A DNA stretch of 64,000 nucleotides from Mycogone perniciosa (lineage: Eukaryota; Ascomycota; Sordariomycetes; Hypocreales; Hypocreaceae), in the NCBI GenBank assembly GCA_025331125.1, contig JAOALB010000216.1:1-64000 (forward strand). Reading direction: 5' to 3'. The stretch's first letter is position 1. Each line of letters starts with the position of its first letter. The notes under the pieces are model-generated. The model searched no databases, was not told where the DNA came from, and saw only the letters and a program-made list of their open reading frames with translations. Shown piece after piece: positions 48,791-59,400 of the stretch. The position numbers and the translations under genes were made by a program.

Positions 48791-50221
48791 CAATCACGCT
48801 AGCTTCGTTCCGCGACAGACTATCGTAGAGTAGTCGTGTGTGCTTTCCTGGAAGCCCATTATCTATTCTCTTAGAGTGTTTTCCGATGTTTTCCGGTAGG
48901 CGTCTGTCCCAAGTATTGATTTGTATTTGCAAGAAATACTCCGTAGAGGTGCAGCATGTCTACCTACATAGACCCTCCACCTTGTTCGCAGTAGACTGTC
49001 ATGAGAAAGCAGCAGTTACTACCCAACCTCCAACCGCAGGTTAATGTCTACTTCTTTCTTGGACTAGTCATCGTAGAAGGACATAGCCAAACAAATGGAT
49101 AACTCCCATTTCTCGGCTGTCATGTTGTCTACTTACCTACCTTGTGCCAAGAACATCCCCAAGGCCAAAAGTCAACAAAGAGACCACACCTGCTTCTTGA
49201 CTTTTAGAGCACGTGCCACGTAAGGCGAGAAATGGACAAGCGGATAAGCGGACCCTCTTAGTAATGGATCTTTCGCCCCGCTTCCGCCGACTGCTTGAGC
49301 CGATTCCCCGTCCACCCTCCCTCCGCCCACGCTGAAAACATCCTTAGCGTTTGTCACCGAATCGATTTTATCAAGTCGGTATGCCTAAAAGCCTCACTAA
49401 TCCGATGGCCAATGTCCCGTCCGATCGGGAACGCGCAAGAGATGTCCAACGGATGCACGTCGAGATTCTTCTATTCAAATGTTATACTGAGGTAATGAAT
49501 ATGCCCCACTTATGCGCCGAAGGGCGAGCCAGATTAACCTATAGAGTATAGGTCAATTGAGTCTGCCCTTCTGCCGCTAGTCGATGCGCATGCAAGCAGG
49601 CCTCTATAAGCGTGTAACTTCACGTAGCTACACAATATGTATCACATCTTAATAAGATACTTATATGTATCTGCGGAGTAACAAACGCAAAACTGGTTGT
49701 TTAGCCCCATTGTTGGTCACGCCGCCCACCCAAAGGTGCCCTGCGCCCATCTGGTCTTCTTTCTTTAGCTTTTCTACCAAGCCAGAATCGGCACTTTTGT
49801 TGTGACAGGCACAGTCATGGCGCCAGAACTGTCTATTGCACAGTGTAGCCTGATAAAAGCCATGCTAAAAGAAGGGTTTGACACTAAAATAATAGTCCCG
49901 ACCGCCTCTTGCAGTGTGCGAGTCGTCCAAAGAATTCGTTGAGAAACGTCTGAAATGCCAAGAGCAACCCCAAACCACGTCGGACGCCAAAGCAGTATGA
50001 CACCTCCTATGCGCAAGGCCCTATACGACATACTGACCGAACGGCCGGATCTGTCTCAATCCACGACGAACGCATCTACCCCATCTACAAGATGCCTCTG
50101 ATCGCCAATTGGTCCAAGGATCACGCAGCAATATAAACCTACACTAGCAATAAACCAGAACAGCCGAGTTACTCGAAGACATGCCCCTCTAATTTTTCCA
50201 CAAGGCACACGTCCAGCCTAC
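48791..50221. other. Gene-free stretch
   Basis: Short frames on both strands lack protein character. Recurrent-motif copies are near 48938 and 49672. The last part may be the 5' region of the fragment starting at 50222. Confidence 0.35.
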
Positions 50222-50745
50222 ATCTCTCTCGACTTTGGAAGCTCAACCATCGTTAATAACGATTTACTAACCTTCTGTAGCCGCTCCTCGACTTGTGCGG
50301 TTGAGCGGCTAGTGAAGCAGGCATTCAACGGTCCGTTAGTACTAGATGCTGTTCGCCTCGAAGGAACGATAACATTTGAAAGCCATATGAATCTTGGGAA
50401 TCCCACCAACTCGATTTCTGAGTCCACAGAGAACACGAGTCTCAGCGAACGTGATACTCCTTCCACGGCTTTGGCCTCAGCTCCCAAACCGACAGCTCGC
50501 AAGAAACGTCGCAGGGCAAGGGGAAAGGGGAACCGGGCGGATCAATTCTGCATATACAAGACTTCAGGAGACCGAAGTGTTGCGGCACTCGCTATGGAGT
50601 ACAAGGCGCCGCATAAGCTGACCGTTGATGAGATCGTCAAAGGGCTTGAAGCAAAAATTCAGCCGGAACGCGATGTACCCGTTGGTGGGTCCTCTGGAAA
50701 CCAACTGTTGGACTTCGCCCAGCAGATGGCCACAAAAGTCCTGAT
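50222..50745 (+). pseudogene. Fungal multicopy kinase-like-family gene, N-terminal part
   Basis: The frame reads SLDFGSSTIVNNDLL...ITFESHMNLGNP, a basic cluster RKKRRRARGKGNRADQFCIY, then ALAMEYKAPHKLTVDEIVKG and IQPERDV. The QFCIY...EYKAPHKLT...GL...IQPERDV block is characteristic of a very common fungal family that usually continues into a FunK1/protein-kinase-like region. Here similarity stops near FAQQMATKV at about 50735. The sequence then merges into the transposase frame, so the gene was interrupted by the DNA transposon and its C-terminal part is missing. The family call is from memory of its conserved block. Confidence 0.55.
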
Positions 50746-52496
50746 ACACCACAAAAGTCCGATTCACTTAGCTACACGCAAATTTGTATGTACCCAAAAC
50801 AACAACACGTATTATCTCAACTATCACAACCTTACTGCGTTAAAAATGACCACCAAATCTGCCGCATTCGAAGCTGCGATGGCTATTTTACGAGACCGTG
50901 AACGACCTCCTCGTCGCGGCACCAAAAAACCCTCTTTTTTCCCGTGCCGCCGCTACTCAATACCGCGTTAGTATATCAAGTATACAGAGGGCGATCGCCT
51001 CTATTAATCGTCCAGACCCTTTGCCTTGTGTTAATGGTCGGCCACGGGCTCTTACAAACGATGAAGGTAATTCCCTTGTTGCATACACCTACTGGCTTCA
51101 ACGAGGCTGTTTTCCTGCCACTAAAGCGCAGATCGTTAATGCAGCTAACCAACTTCGGTAACGACGAGACCTTAATATCCCCGATTTATCGAAAATGTGG
51201 TATTCTAGATGGTTACAAGACCATCCCGAGGTGCAGAAAACCTATATCAAGGCCGTGGAGAAGTCCCGCAAAGCTTTTGAGACATCTAGCATCGAGAACT
51301 TGATGCTTTTCTTCGAAAACCTCAAAAAGATCATCAAAGAACATCGAATGGGTCCCTCAGAGTGCTGGAATGAGGATGAATGCGGCATCCGTATTGCCTG
51401 TCTTCGAGAACGAAACCAAGTCGTCGTTATTCGAACAACGCGCTCGCAACGACCCAAAGTCCTCGATCTAAGTAATAGAGAGTCCTATACACTTATCGCC
51501 TCAGTTAACGCTGAGGGCGAGTCTATCCCGCCTTGGCTTGTATTTAAGACTTTCCCAACCAAGAGTTGGGCAGAGGTTCAAGCCAATGAGAATATCCACT
51601 TTGCTCGATCACATACTGGCTTTAGCAATGGTGAGATAACTCTCGACTGGCTTCATCCCTTTAATATTTGGTCTTGCAAGATGTCTGTACAGGCAAAAAG
51701 GACATGCCTTTCTTTTGAGGAATGGCTTAAAGACCCTAGAAAGCAATATTTGCGTCCTTATGAAGTGCCTCCAATCCAACGGCCAGATGAAGAGAAGATA
51801 TATCGACTTTTAATTATCGATGGTTTCACAGGTCATACATCACTAGAATTTGCTGAGTATTGTATTAATTACAATATTATTGTCGCTATTTTCCTACCTC
51901 ACTCAACACATATTCTTCAGCCTCTTGATGTTGGGGTTTTTCAGCCATTGAAAAGCGCACATCAAAAGGTATTATGGCAATCGCTTTTTGAAGGCAACCT
52001 TGATTCACCCCGTCTCGAGTTTGTGTATGCTTTTCAAGCCATTTATGAAGAGGGATTTACTGCACACAACATTATATCAGGGTTTGAGAAAACTGGAATG
52101 TTCCCTCCTAACTATGAACCTGCTGTATAAAGAGTTCTAAGCGAGTAACAAAAAAGGCAGGAAGCTGTGAATCCAGCTTACAGTTCACTGCTTCCAAAAG
52201 ATAGTCGGCTCCATCAAGCAGCAAAAACTATACAGCATGCGCGTGAACAATATAACACTATCCTAAGCTCACCAACCCGTGAAGGCCTTCGTCAGGCAAG
52301 CCTTGTAGTTATGGAAGCCGCCACTTTAGCATTACACGTCAACTACTTAATTATCGATCGAGTGCGGCGAATCGAGAAGTTTATTGGCAAAAGGAAATGT
52401 GGCAAAACTGTATTACCGGCTGGCCAGTTCATTACTGCCTCTAGCCTTGAGCAAATCCGCCGGCAAGATGCTGCTTCTCAAGTAGAGAATACGTAA
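50746..52496 (+). mobile_element. pogo/Fot-type DNA transposon with DDE transposase, RIP-damaged
   Basis: The N-terminal helix-turn-helix region (KSAAFEAAMAIL; FSRAAATQYRVSISSIQRAI; NGRPRALTNDEG) has a frameshift at about 50885-50898. From 50898 a single frame runs to 52496, broken only by TAA at 51159, 52128 and 52146. The DDE core is visible: NEDECGIRIA, LLIIDGFTGH and HILQPLDVGVFQPLK. The C-terminal tail (SSLLPKDSRLHQA, SSPTREGLRQA) matches the family. It is cut-and-paste and nuclear when active; it is not functional as it stands. Terminal inverted repeats were not found by eye; a duplicated CACAAAAGTCC (about 50728-50755) may mark the left end. Confidence 0.85.
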
Positions 52497-53491
52497 AGAC
52501 AAGAAAAAAGCAGCTATGAGAGGCCCGGCGTTATGTCAAGATCGAGATGGATAAACTTAAGGCACAGTGGAGGGAAGATAAACTCAGCGGCGCCAACGGC
52601 ATAAAGAAAAGCACACCATTTAAAAATGGCTTGAGTTTACAGGAAAAGATCAAGAATTTATTCCTCTTGAGGTCATCAATAAGGCATACGCTCGGCTGCT
52701 CAACTTCAAAGAGGATCCCTTTGTTATTGATGTAGGACGAACTCCTAATACTGAAGCAGTGGTTTAACGAGCCATGCGAAGACTTGTTATTCTCAGCTAG
52801 ATGTCAGATGCCTCTTGGGATAATAGAAGTTGTAGCTCTATTGATATCAGACTTGGCCCCTTCAATGACGACGATGATGATCACGATAACGAGCCGACAC
52901 AAGAGCCCATATAGCCAGCGAATAAAGATATCATTAATATCCCGTCATTGCCACCAGCTAGCCAATTTGACGACTACATCGAGATGCCTTTATCGCCAAC
53001 ACTGTCGCCTCTTCCTCCATTGAATGAGGAGCGCTATTTCTTTTATTACTATTTACGACCACTCCGTATCTAGGTACAACAGCCTCGTCTGGGCAACAGG
53101 CCAGTAGGGGCCAGGAGTCTAGTGCCTGTTCGCTACGTTTCGCTGGACAAAGGAAAGTTTTACGTGTTCTCAATCTATACATTGTAGTGGGGGGCTGTAC
53201 GGGTTCACCTCCTCTACCAGCTTCTGGAAAACCTCGCTTTGCTTCTCTTAGGTCCTAGCAGGTATGTGACTGGCCTCTTGCCTCTAGGCGTTTCGGGGAG
53301 GAAGCTCCTTATCGTGCGGCATTCAGCAAAGTGTCCCGGCTCCTTAGGGGAACCGCGTCTGCAGTGGGATTGTGTATCTTGACCAAATCGGTCGTGGTAG
53401 CTTTAGAAGTCTCAATGACAAGACTTCTCTGCCAGCAGCCTGTGTAGAATAAGTCGGGGGAGTTTTAATTTCGGGGGATTCGTAGGTGCTC
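52497..53491. other. Transposon 3' flank and unassigned sequence
   Basis: A readable segment at about 52645-52765 (EFIPLEVINKAYARLLNFKE, then PFVIDVGRTPN) is protein-like but unrecognised. The rest, to the end of the LINE fragment, has no supported gene. Confidence 0.35.
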
Positions 53492-54535
53492 CTAGTTCTC
53501 ACGGTTGGTAGCTTTCTGGGGCGTTAGCCTCCCCGTATTTCTCCTGGAGGGTAGCTTTTTCCGCTTTTGCCCAGCGTTTAATGTAGGCGATGGTGCTTCA
53601 GCCTTAGGTAGGGGAGTGAGTGTCGCTCCTTTTTTGGCCAGTCTGTTAGCCGTCTCGTTGCCTCGTATGTCCTTATGGCCTGGGACCCATGAGACAATAA
53701 CCCTGCGTAGGTGAAGTTCTTCCGCGATGCGTCGGAACTGGATGAACTCCCCTTGTGAGGAAGCAGGCGCTTCCCCAAGTAAACCCCTGATCACTAATGT
53801 GCTGTCAAGAAAAACATGTACTTCACTGATTCTGGGATCGTCCCTCGCAAGTCCGGCTGCTGTTTTGATCGCTTGGCTGGCTCCCATGGCCTCTGCGTCA
53901 AACACTTCTGCGTTGAAGAGGGGTCCGAAGCTCTTGTAGACTCTCTCCCTGTAGTACACGGCCGTTCCCCAGCCTGACTTGCCGTTAAGCTGGGAGCCGT
54001 CCGAGTATGCTGCGACTGCTGTGGCTGGCAGTGAGCTTATCAGTTCAAGGTGTTTTTGTGTAGCCATTTCTTTCCCTAGCTCTTCGAAATTTGGATCTGC
54101 TTCAATAAAGCAGGGTTTCTTTGCCAAGAGGGTAGGTCTGATGGACCGGTCGACTAACAGGGTGGCTCTCTGCGGGCGTCTCAAGGATAGCTGTGCGATT
54201 AAGCTATCAATGTTCTTAACCAGAGAATGCGCACGGCCAAGGCCCGCAAGCCGCGCCGAGCACCTAAGTCTTGCCTGAGCGAAAGCCATAAATGCGGGCG
54301 GGATGTCAGACTCTTTGTTTGTTAATTGGATGGTAGTGGTTTTCTATACCAGGACAACGACGCGAGCAGCCATCTTGAAGACCCTGTCCAGCTTCGCTGC
54401 GAGGTTGCTTACGCCGAACCACCTCATGTGCGCGCTGGGGCTAATCTGCTTTCCCTTCAGAGTGACTCCCTGGTAAGGGAAGAATCCTCGTCTTCTGTAA
54501 AAGTATGGAAGTTGGACTTTGTCTAGGGCGAACAT
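53492..54535 (-). pseudogene. Tad-like LINE ORF2 fragment: end of RT and RNase H
   Basis: At 54535-54344 RRRGFFPYQGVTLKGKQISP and SAHMRWFGV match the end of the LINE reverse transcriptase region. At 54289-53492 an intact RNase H domain is seen: AAYSDGSQLNGKSGWG (first Asp), EVFDAEAMGASQAI (Glu), VHVFLDST (Asp) and WVPGHKDIRGNETANRLAKK (His/Asp). The connecting part between RT and RNase H is deleted relative to full elements, so this is a rearranged remnant. A matching zinc-knuckle tail fragment lies at 48.4-48.8 kb. Confidence 0.82.
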
Positions 54536-55030
54536 TTTCTGCCCCCACTGAACCTCTGTGTCTAAAAGGAGCTGAAGGGAGGAAGGTAGAGATATATCGT
54601 CAATTTAGCATCATCATAATAGAATCACCTAATTATGCTAAACCGTCCGTTGCTCACAGCCACCGAAATGTCTACAGTCACATGGCAGTCATCCTTCAAA
54701 CTGGTTCTTATTCAATTGGAAGATGAATGAAAGCCCTATATATGCGGGAGGCCAACTACCCCTCTGCGTTGGATGGCTTTTCCATGAGCCAATTGCAGTT
54801 AGGGCCCTCGACACGGGCGCCATCATCTTACACATCTGATCATCTTTCCACAAATTCAGCTATCTTCTCACGATGAAGTCATCGGAGAATGTTGCTGTAT
54901 GCCGGATCTGGCCATGGTTTCATTCCTGAGGTTAACAGATTAAAAGAGATGGAATTCGGTTTCTGGAAGTCTCTTATCTGCGTAATGAATGCTGACACTC
55001 AACCGAGCTATGGAACACTATGTTGATGGT
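54536..55030. other. Gene-free spacer
   Basis: No supported coding or repeat beyond the start of the dispersed repeat at 55031. Confidence 0.35.
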
Positions 55031-55245
55031 TGTCGGATAACGTCGGTCTAGTTTTGGAATAAGCAAAAAGGGTGTATGCAAGGGAACCTGTGATCTGACG
55101 TGAGGTGAAACAGACCGCGCGGCGTTCTGTTTCTATGATAAGATGGCTGGAGGAGAATCTGATGAAGAGGGGAGGAGGACAGAGCAATTGAGCATAATCC
55201 TGGGCCCCAATTTTCTGTGATGTGGTCAAGCGACTGTTTTCCAAC
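55031..55245. repeat. Dispersed 210 bp repeat, copy 2
   Basis: It is a direct-orientation copy of 44975-45185, 10 kb away. It retains TGT at the start and one mismatch (CAGACC for CAGAAC) in the left arm of the internal inverted repeat. Confidence 0.75.
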
Positions 55246-55439
55246 TGTTGAACTAGTGGCTGAATATAACGGCTAAACAGCTCCGGGGGTTGCTGGATAT
55301 TTCCCTCGTTTCCTTCGATTGTCTCTAATGGCCTCTATTCCTCTACGCATTCAATCAGCAGTTGCTGCCACTGAACCAATACACATTTTCCTTTAGACAC
55401 GAGGACATTGTCGAAATCATTCTCTTCGTCAGCTGATCG

Positions 55440-55755
55440 TCAAGCACAAAGACAAGACCAACAATGGAAACGGTGATGAGGGAAACCTGATCCCATCCCC
55501 AGCCGCTATTCTGGGTAGCCTTCTTACCAATCTGCTACACGCTTTGATTGTGGCCTTCTTCCTTTACATCTGGTTCCAGGCGAGCAGCCAACATAGCACT
55601 TTTGACAAAGTCATTCAAGGTAATAAGCACCACGACGCTGATCGCGAAGCAGACTTAGACAAGCCCAAGTTCACTATAACTGAGGCGATTATTGCACTGG
55701 TTATTTCGCTGACCCTGCCAACAATACTTGTTATCTTTCTTGCTGAGGGGTGAGC
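55440..55755 (+). pseudogene. Possible Ca2+/H+ antiporter fragment
   Basis: The frame reads NLIPSPAAILGSLL, hydrophobic LLHALIVAFFLYIWFQASS, an acidic loop (HHDADREADLDKP) and a second hydrophobic stretch TEAIIALVISLTLPTILVIF ending LAEG. The TM-acidic loop-TM layout and LAE(G) motif resemble the middle of fungal vacuolar cation/H+ exchangers (VCX1-like). Neither the preceding nor the following half of the protein is found. It is a fragment, if the assignment is right. Confidence 0.35.
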
Positions 55756-56111
55756 TAGTACCTACCGTATTATCTCACGAAATTGACCCCGTCGCCAAGT
55801 GAAAGGGTATAATCTCCATACCAGGCTTAAGCGAGTAACACGTATTTTGTGACTAACTTTTTGCGAGCCAATCACCACAAACCTATTTCTTCAACATAAT
55901 TCGCTCCATAATTTGCCGACTCTATTCGAATAGACCCAGCATTATACGGTACACTTCTCATTACGTGTAAAAGGGTGGCGGTTAAAGCAGTCACTTGAGA
56001 CAGATAAATTGAGGGGCCTCGTTAACCGTTGCGTTTACAATTTTCTTCTTCTGCCACCACAATTCTCCCCAAATCACAAAGCCTCAAACAGTTATCATCT
56101 TCCTCGCTATA
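55756..56111. other. Spacer
   Basis: No coding is supported between the membrane-protein fragment and the coiled-coil frame. Confidence 0.3.
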
Positions 56112-56816
56112 TTGCCCACCTCATTCCGGAACGCAAAGGCGGCTAAGTCTACTGCAACAGGCAAGCTCAACAATATACCTGTTATGGCTACGCGAGCAAC
56201 ACTACAAAACGAAGACGAAACCACCAAGTCTACTTCTCATGCAAGTCGCACAGCCATTTCAAGAGAGATTATATTAGAGGTTTATAACAATGCGGAGGTC
56301 AAGTTGGAGCAAAGTAACAATAGCCTCCCACATAAAATGGGGCTGGCTGAAAAGCGCCAAGATTCTGCATTTCATGGAATCGACAAGTTAGTGCAGGACT
56401 TGTTAGCCGCTCAGAAGAACCTGGAAGACGAACGGAGAAAAGGAGCAGACAAGGATACTAAGATGACTCGGTTGCAAGAAAAAGTGGCGCATCTCTTGGA
56501 TAAGGCTCGCGAAAATGGACAAAAACGCGAGGCCGCAAAGGCGAGGGTGAAAGAGTTTGAACATATAAGTGCATTACAGCCTGCGCACGACGAGAAAGTG
56601 AATGAGCTGCAGCGGCTATTGGCGTTCCACAAGACGAATAGAGAATAAGTGTTAAGACAATTCAGAGATATACAGGCCATCAACAAGAATCTCCAGGCCT
56701 CGCTGCAGGTTAAGGAGATAGCACTTAAGGAGCAGGGATCACTGCTCGCTGGACTGGGGCTGCGCTCGGGGCCATTCCCAAAAGCCAAGAAGTCATATGC
56801 GGGGTATGACAGTTAA
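56112..56816 (+). pseudogene. Coiled-coil protein frame with one internal stop
   Basis: A single frame of about 234 codons is interrupted only by TAA at 56646-56648, in the context RE-stop-VLRQFRDIQ where Gln fits well. The first 60 residues are Ser/Thr-rich. From about residue 70 to the end it is highly charged with heptad character (LVQDLLAAQKNLEDERR, TRLQEKVAHLLDKARE, VNELQRLLAFHK), ending SYAGYDS. It is not a recognised family; by appearance it is a structural or scaffold coiled coil. It precedes the AAA+ pseudogene on the same strand. A short two-part gene is possible but less likely. Confidence 0.45.
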
Positions 56817-57240
56817 ATGACAATAGGACAGATATTATTATATAAAGATGCCTATAGAAGTATTTTCACCAACACGAGGATTATTACCTAGAGTATCCCT
56901 GTAACAATATAACGCGATATTGGTGATGTATATAGAGGCGACACCATATACAGTAATTGGCCCTAGAAGAGGGGCAACATCGAAGGCCTCCCGCAGGCCG
57001 TCGTAATGCTGCAAAAGAAATTCCAACCTGATGCTTTATACACGTAGCGGAGGCAGTTTAAAAGTTTCGTCTCCCTTCCTGTCCAATAATTAAAGTTCGA
57101 TTGCCAAGGCACTCAGGGAGGCCAACAAACATAACATTCGATGCCTAGGTAGGTGCTTCGCGCCCTTATGCCAAACGATCAAGTGTGCTCTTCAATTCCT
57201 CGTCTTAGTATCTCAGTGAATATATCGAAACAATAACGAA
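56817..57240. other. Spacer, likely promoter of the AAA+ gene
   Basis: No coding is supported. It ends directly at the ATG of the following gene. Confidence 0.35.
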
Positions 57241-59400
57241 ATGTCTGCCACACAGTCGGTCACTGGCACAGTAGATGATCTCGTTGAGATTTTAATGAAA
57301 GAGTGTAATTGCACAGAAGAGAGAGCCATCACCTTGCTCAAAGTAAGAAAGCATCTTCATAACTGCCCGATATTTACACTAATGCTTATACAGATTTTTA
57401 ATAATAACATCGCTGACGCCAAGAGACATCACGAAGTCGTCCAAATATACGCACAAGACCTGCAGGAAACACCCTCATCGCATTCAACATCTGTTATAGG
57501 ACGGAGCCGCCGCATATTCAGGACCCCATTGCGTTCACAATCAAATACTCCCCCGCCACACAATATCTCTCCAGACAAAAAAGGCCAAAATAATAATAAA
57601 ACTTGCCAGAGAGAATAGGACTTCATTCTGCCTCGGCTCCCATTGCCGGAAAACTTAACAGATTATTGTTTCAGCCCTAATACTCTCGCGGGAGCCATTC
57701 AGCATAGCTTTACAGCCCATCATTCCCGAAGCTACCTACATCTCTACGATTCGAGTTTTGTTAAGCAGCATATCAACGACAGTGTCATGGGCTTTCCTCT
57801 CATATTCTACATAATTGCAGCAAACGATAAGAACATAGTACGGCTCTTAATAGAATTCGGAGCGAACGCTCGTACTGTACATAAGCCATCACAGGTCCCT
57901 TTACTGGCGTTTGCCATCATCTATAGGGAGACATTGCAGACCGATACAACAATCATAGTCTGCACCCTACTTAGCCAAGGCGCCTCGCCTCATACTATCC
58001 CAATCGATCTGTTCATGCCGTACATACAAGATACAACATTCCGCTCTGGCCAGAAGGGCAGGGAAGAGATTAGTGAGGGTGAGGCGACTGTATGGTGTTC
58101 CCAGGTCACAAAAACTAGGCTTGCAAAGGCCATCAACCTCACCCAGAGATATTTTTTAAAGAGATCCTTAAAGCTAAAGCCGCCCTCGTTAAAAAGGCGG
58201 CAGGTTGCTCGGCTCACAAATTGCCAAGGGCTGTTGGGCATTCCATACTTCCTCGTCGGCCAATCTATTGCCACGGAGCTGCTTATCTAGAGGCTGCTCA
58301 CCCATCTTATGATGCCTACTAACCATCCGCTCGTTCTATGCTTTGCTAGACCCAGCGGAAACGGAAAGACTAAGCTGGCACGGCAGCTTGGCCATCTCTT
58401 ATTATTGGACTTGGAGGTAGTTGATTGCACTATTATAAATCATGAAATGGAATTATTTGGCCCGAGACGACCTTACAGCGGATACGAAAAAGGCTCAGCG
58501 GTCAATAATTTTCTTATAGAGAATTCTGGAAAGAGGTGCATCGTCTTCCTGGATGAGTTCGAAAAGACGATAAGGGATATCCATTAAACTTTACTGCTCC
58601 CGTTTGACAATGGTATGTCCACACTAGATGCCGACTAACAAGAGGCTGATTATTTAAAAGGCGAGTATTAAGACAGATGCAACGGCGATAAGATTGATTG
58701 CTCGAATATAATATGGATCGTGGCGACGAATGCATTGGACAACACGATTCTAGATTTCTACTAACAGAACGATGCTTTAGCTGGCGATAAACAAACCGAG
58801 CGATCCCGACTAGTCAGGAAGCTCTTACAACAATTGCGAGAGGGATTCCTGCAGTATTTCGGGGCAAGTATTTCCCTGCTTATACATTTAGAGGCATACT
58901 GCTAATTTGCATACAGGCGCCCGTGACTGGACGAGTCTCTGAGTTTATTCCCCTTTTACCATTTTCTGTTAGTGAACAAGCAGTCATCACACACAAATAT
59001 TTATTAGAGTTGGCGCAAGATCTACGGCTTCCGATCAGTCTATTCAAAGGGCCACAAGAGCGGCTTATCGGTAACATCAAGCTGTTGATCAAAAGGGATA
59101 GCACCGTATGCTCGATCCTTGGGCAGGCACATTACCACAATAAACTGGGAGCACGTAGTCTAAAGGCTGGCGCATAAACTGTGAAGCGTATTGTCTTAGA
59201 TGTATACCTCGATGACGACGAAGAGATTCGAGAGTATAATGACTTGTGCGACTTCGTCGTTGACGTAGATGATGGGGACATTGTGGGTAGAATCGTAAAG
59301 GATATGGCGAATTCTCGGACAAGCGCTTAATACAAGAAGATTTGCATTGAATTAACCGTCAAGACTGATCTGATTTATTCACTTGCGTGGACCGAGAGAC
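57241..59400 (+). pseudogene. UBA / repeat / AAA+ (ClpB-like) ATPase, inactivated
   Basis: The N terminus (SVTGTVDDLVEILMKECNCTEE...AITLLK) is UBA-like, split by a 51 bp intron (57343-57393). The middle contains an ankyrin-like unit (DKNIVRLLIEFGANARTVHK). From about 58240 the AAA+ domain has LLGIPYFLVGQS, Walker A region ARPSGNGKTKLA (family GPSGxGKTxLA), ELFGPRRPYSG, Walker B CIVFLDEFEKT and sensor 1 IIWIVATNALD. After a 53 bp GC-AG intron (58864-58916) comes the C-terminal lid (PVTGRVSEFIPLLPFS, EERxxGARSL region). Stops lie at 57616, 58288, 58585, 58636, 58669, 58762, 59175 and about 59328, all TAA or TAG. No frameshift is seen. This NLR-like fungal architecture is common in multicopy accessory genes. 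Function is lost as read. Confidence 0.82.
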
